NCBI GenBank assembly: GCA_965203375.1
Contig: OZ241886.1
Span: 2,976,001 to 3,040,000 of the forward strand
Direction of reading: 5' to 3'
DNA: 64,000 nt
Origin: CATQHS01 sp965203375
Lineage (GTDB): Bacteria; Actinomycetota; Acidimicrobiia; Acidimicrobiales; Aldehydirespiratoraceae
In this document: piece after piece, positions 62,806 to 64,000 of the stretch
Position numbering within the stretch: position 1 is the first letter of the stretch
How the letters are laid out: each line of letters opens with the position of its first letter
Made by a program: the position numbers and the translations under genes
Notes under the pieces: model-generated
Databases searched by the model: none
Told to the model about the DNA's origin: nothing
The model's input: only the letters and a program-made list of their open reading frames with translations

Positions 62806-62895
62806 GCAACCGCCCAAGACGAAGCAACCGCCCAGGACCCGCCGGCCGGACGGAGCAACCGCCCAGAGAGGCAAACCGCTCGCGATCGCGACAGA

Positions 62896-63819
62896 TCAGA
62901 ACAGCGGATCGCTCCACTGGGCCGCGGCCCAAATGGCACCAAGAACCAAAGCAGCCGACACCGCCCCGCACAACACCACGGCAACCCAGTCCGAAACCCG
63001 CCGCCGGGCCAGCGCCACGAACAGCCACCCCGCGGCCACGCCGGTGGCCAGCCCCCCCAGATGCCCGCCCACCGAGATGCTGGGAACGATGAAGGTCAGC
63101 GCCAGGTTGAGGGCCAGGATCGGCATCAGGGGCGTCCTCCACACCGAGACGCCCACCGAGCGCTGGGCGAACACCAGGGCCCCCATCAGCCCGAACACCG
63201 CCCCCGAGGCCCCGACGGTGCTCTGGTTGGGGCTCATGAGCATCACCCCGAACGACCCGCCCAGCATCGAGACGACGTAGAGGGCCACGAAGCGGGGGCG
63301 GCTCAGCATGTGCTCCAGCAGCGTCCCCAGTATCCAGAGGGCGTAGAGGTTGAAGCCGAGGTGGATGAGCCCGTCGTGCAGGAAGGCGGCGGTGACCAGC
63401 CGGTAGTACTCGCCAGCGTCGACGCCGATGAAGTCGAAGCCGCCGCCGGAGTAGGAGGCGGCCCGGGCGAAGAGGGCGCCGTCGACGGCGGCCCTGTTCC
63501 CCAGGCTCATCGGGGTGCCCCCGTTCAGCAGCGAGTACACGAACCCGATCAGGCTCAGGCCGATGAACGCCTGCGTGGCCCGGGGCCGCGTGTCAACCCA
63601 CCGGCCCGGTATCACCGTCCGTATCCGGCGCTGGGCGCCCGCCCCTTCGCCGGGGTGGCTGCGGGACGGCAGGCACTCCGGGCAGTGGAACCCCACCGTG
63701 GCCTGGGTCATGCACTGCGGGCAGATGGGCCGGTCGCAGCGCTGGCAGATCACCCCGCCCCGGTTCTCGGGGTGTCGGTAGCAGCGGGGGAAGTCGGTCG
63801 GTTCGGGTTCGGGCGCCAA
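62896..63819 (-). CDS. Rhomboid intramembrane serine protease with N-terminal zinc-finger
   Basis: A 307-residue protein. The N-terminal Cys/His cluster (CYRHPENRGGVICQRCDRPICPQC ... HCPEC) resembles a B-box zinc site common in actinobacterial rhomboids. The membrane domain has six or more helices with YRLVTAAFLHDGLIHLGFNLYALW, the catalytic Ser in GASGAVFGLMG and the catalytic His in GGHLGGLATG. It cleaves membrane-anchored substrates. The TTG start at 63819 is preceded by AAGGGA 7 bases upstream; it follows the nifU-like gene by 10 bases and is likely co-transcribed. Confidence 0.93.
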   Translation of the reverse strand: MAPEPEPTDFPRCYRHPENRGGVICQRCDRPICPQCMTQATVGFHCPECLPSRSHPGEGAGAQRRIRTVIPGRWVDTRPRATQAFIGLSLIGFVYSLLNGGTPMSLGNRAAVDGALFARAASYSGGGFDFIGVDAGEYYRLVTAAFLHDGLIHLGFNLYALWILGTLLEHMLSRPRFVALYVVSMLGGSFGVMLMSPNQSTVGASGAVFGLMGALVFAQRSVGVSVWRTPLMPILALNLALTFIVPSISVGGHLGGLATGVAAGWLFVALARRRVSDWVAVVLCGAVSAALVLGAIWAAAQWSDPLF

Positions 63820-63829
63820 GCGTCGTCCC

Positions 63830-64000
63830 TTAGAGCCAGACCGAGCTCTCGCTCATGCCCAGGGCGTTGACCTCCACCACTTCGGTGACCCCGGCGACCC
63901 GGTCCTTCATGATGCGCTCGATCCCCGCCTTGAGGGTCTGGGTGGAGGCCGGGCAGGTGACGCAGGCCCCGTGCAGCTCGACGGTGACCACGCCGGTGGC
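63830..64000 (-). CDS. NifU-like iron-sulfur scaffold protein, C-terminal part (cut by window edge)
   Basis: The minus-strand frame from the window edge to TAA (63830-63832) gives 56 residues. GVVTVELHGACVTCPASTQTLK carries the CxxC pair of the NifU C-terminal (Nfu) domain, followed by GIERIMKDRVAGVTEVVEV, its last helix and strand. Such proteins assemble and deliver Fe-S clusters. The N-terminal part is outside the window, so whether it is a full NifU or a small Nfu cannot be seen. Confidence 0.9.
   Translation of the reverse strand, partial: ATGVVTVELHGACVTCPASTQTLKAGIERIMKDRVAGVTEVVEVNALGMSESSVWL

Larger units (their letters stand above)
62446..62895. other. Spacer between SLH-protein promoter and rhomboid gene
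   Basis: About 450 bases carrying the poly-G promoter, 69-base tandem repeats, the second copy of the hairpin element and a 33-base repeat pair (62784-62816 and 62833-62865). Protein-like open frames crossing it in several directions are products of the repeats and have no family features. No RNA gene was recognised. Confidence 0.55.

Noticed and set aside
62571..62865. Possible CRISPR array
   Set aside because: Units are contiguous 69-base and 33-base repeats without unique spacers, and no cas gene is present.
62572..63870. Long plus-strand open frame (432 codons) beginning with repeated MPNAPGQPQLTGG units
   Set aside because: It runs through the 69-base repeats and then antisense across the rhomboid gene, whose catalytic motifs are clear; the frame is a by-product of GC-rich codon bias.

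Overview
The window looks like chromosomal DNA of a high-GC actinobacterium, most likely an uncultured member of the Acidimicrobiia (inference). The support is two WhiB-family regulators, heavy use of GTG and TTG starts, many 4-base ATGA/GTGA gene overlaps, TANNNT promoters placed 6-8 bases before the start codon, a GatCAB amidotransferase, SdhCAB, and a mycofactocin precursor. Several core enzymes carry Ala/Gly/Asp-rich insertions. Visibly AT-richer blocks break up the GC-rich background at about 1.3-4.95 kb, 21.6-23.5 kb, 26.9-27.7 kb and 44.4-47.8 kb, and read as acquired DNA.

Layout. 0-1 kb: tatA, a small unknown gene and the start of polyphosphate kinase (minus). 1.3-5 kb: a two-gene Gabija-type anti-phage module (OLD-family ATPase/TOPRIM nuclease plus UvrD-like helicase). 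5-16.5 kb: SPFH protein, WhiB regulator behind a palindromic operator, a VWA protein and a BchI/MoxR-like ATPase (likely partners though separated), a DUF222-HNH nuclease, a MaoC hydratase, an alkylsulfatase-like metallo-hydrolase and a family-2 glycosidase whose nucleophile position is Ala. 16.5-17 kb: repeat-rich spacer. 17-20.6 kb: sdhC-sdhA-sdhB with a 36-codon reading frame spliced into the junction. 20.7-21 kb: an orphan mycofactocin precursor gene (mftA) with a repeat-containing leader. 21-27.7 kb: acetyltransferase, a foreign-looking asnB, second WhiB, aldehyde dehydrogenase, thiolase, a lipoprotein.

27.8-38.8 kb: a Wadjet type II plasmid-defence operon in the order C-A-B-D, joined by 4-base overlaps both within itself and to an upstream AAA ATPase/PD-(D/E)XK nuclease gene. 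A second AAA ATPase with a winged helix lies further upstream behind four GTGCAT iterons. 38.8-42.5 kb: ilvB-ilvN-ilvC behind a classical attenuator (a leader peptide with five Val after its start codon, an alternative stem and a terminator hairpin). 42.6-47.8 kb: MATE exporter, a lone MNT nucleotidyltransferase with the stub of its HEPN partner, then AT-rich membrane/lipoprotein genes. 47.8-51.3 kb: gatC-gatA-gatB. 51.4-59.7 kb: PASTA pseudokinase, ligA, mnmA with a cysteine desulfurase, and small unknown genes. 59.9-62.5 kb: a secreted beta-propeller/SLH surface protein whose promoter spacer contains a run of 15 G. 62.5-62.9 kb: tandem repeats and a second copy of the 16.7 kb hairpin element. 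62.9-64 kb: rhomboid protease and the 3' end of a NifU-like gene.

No rRNA, tRNA, CRISPR array, insertion sequence or prophage was found. All family assignments come from reading motifs; no database search was possible.
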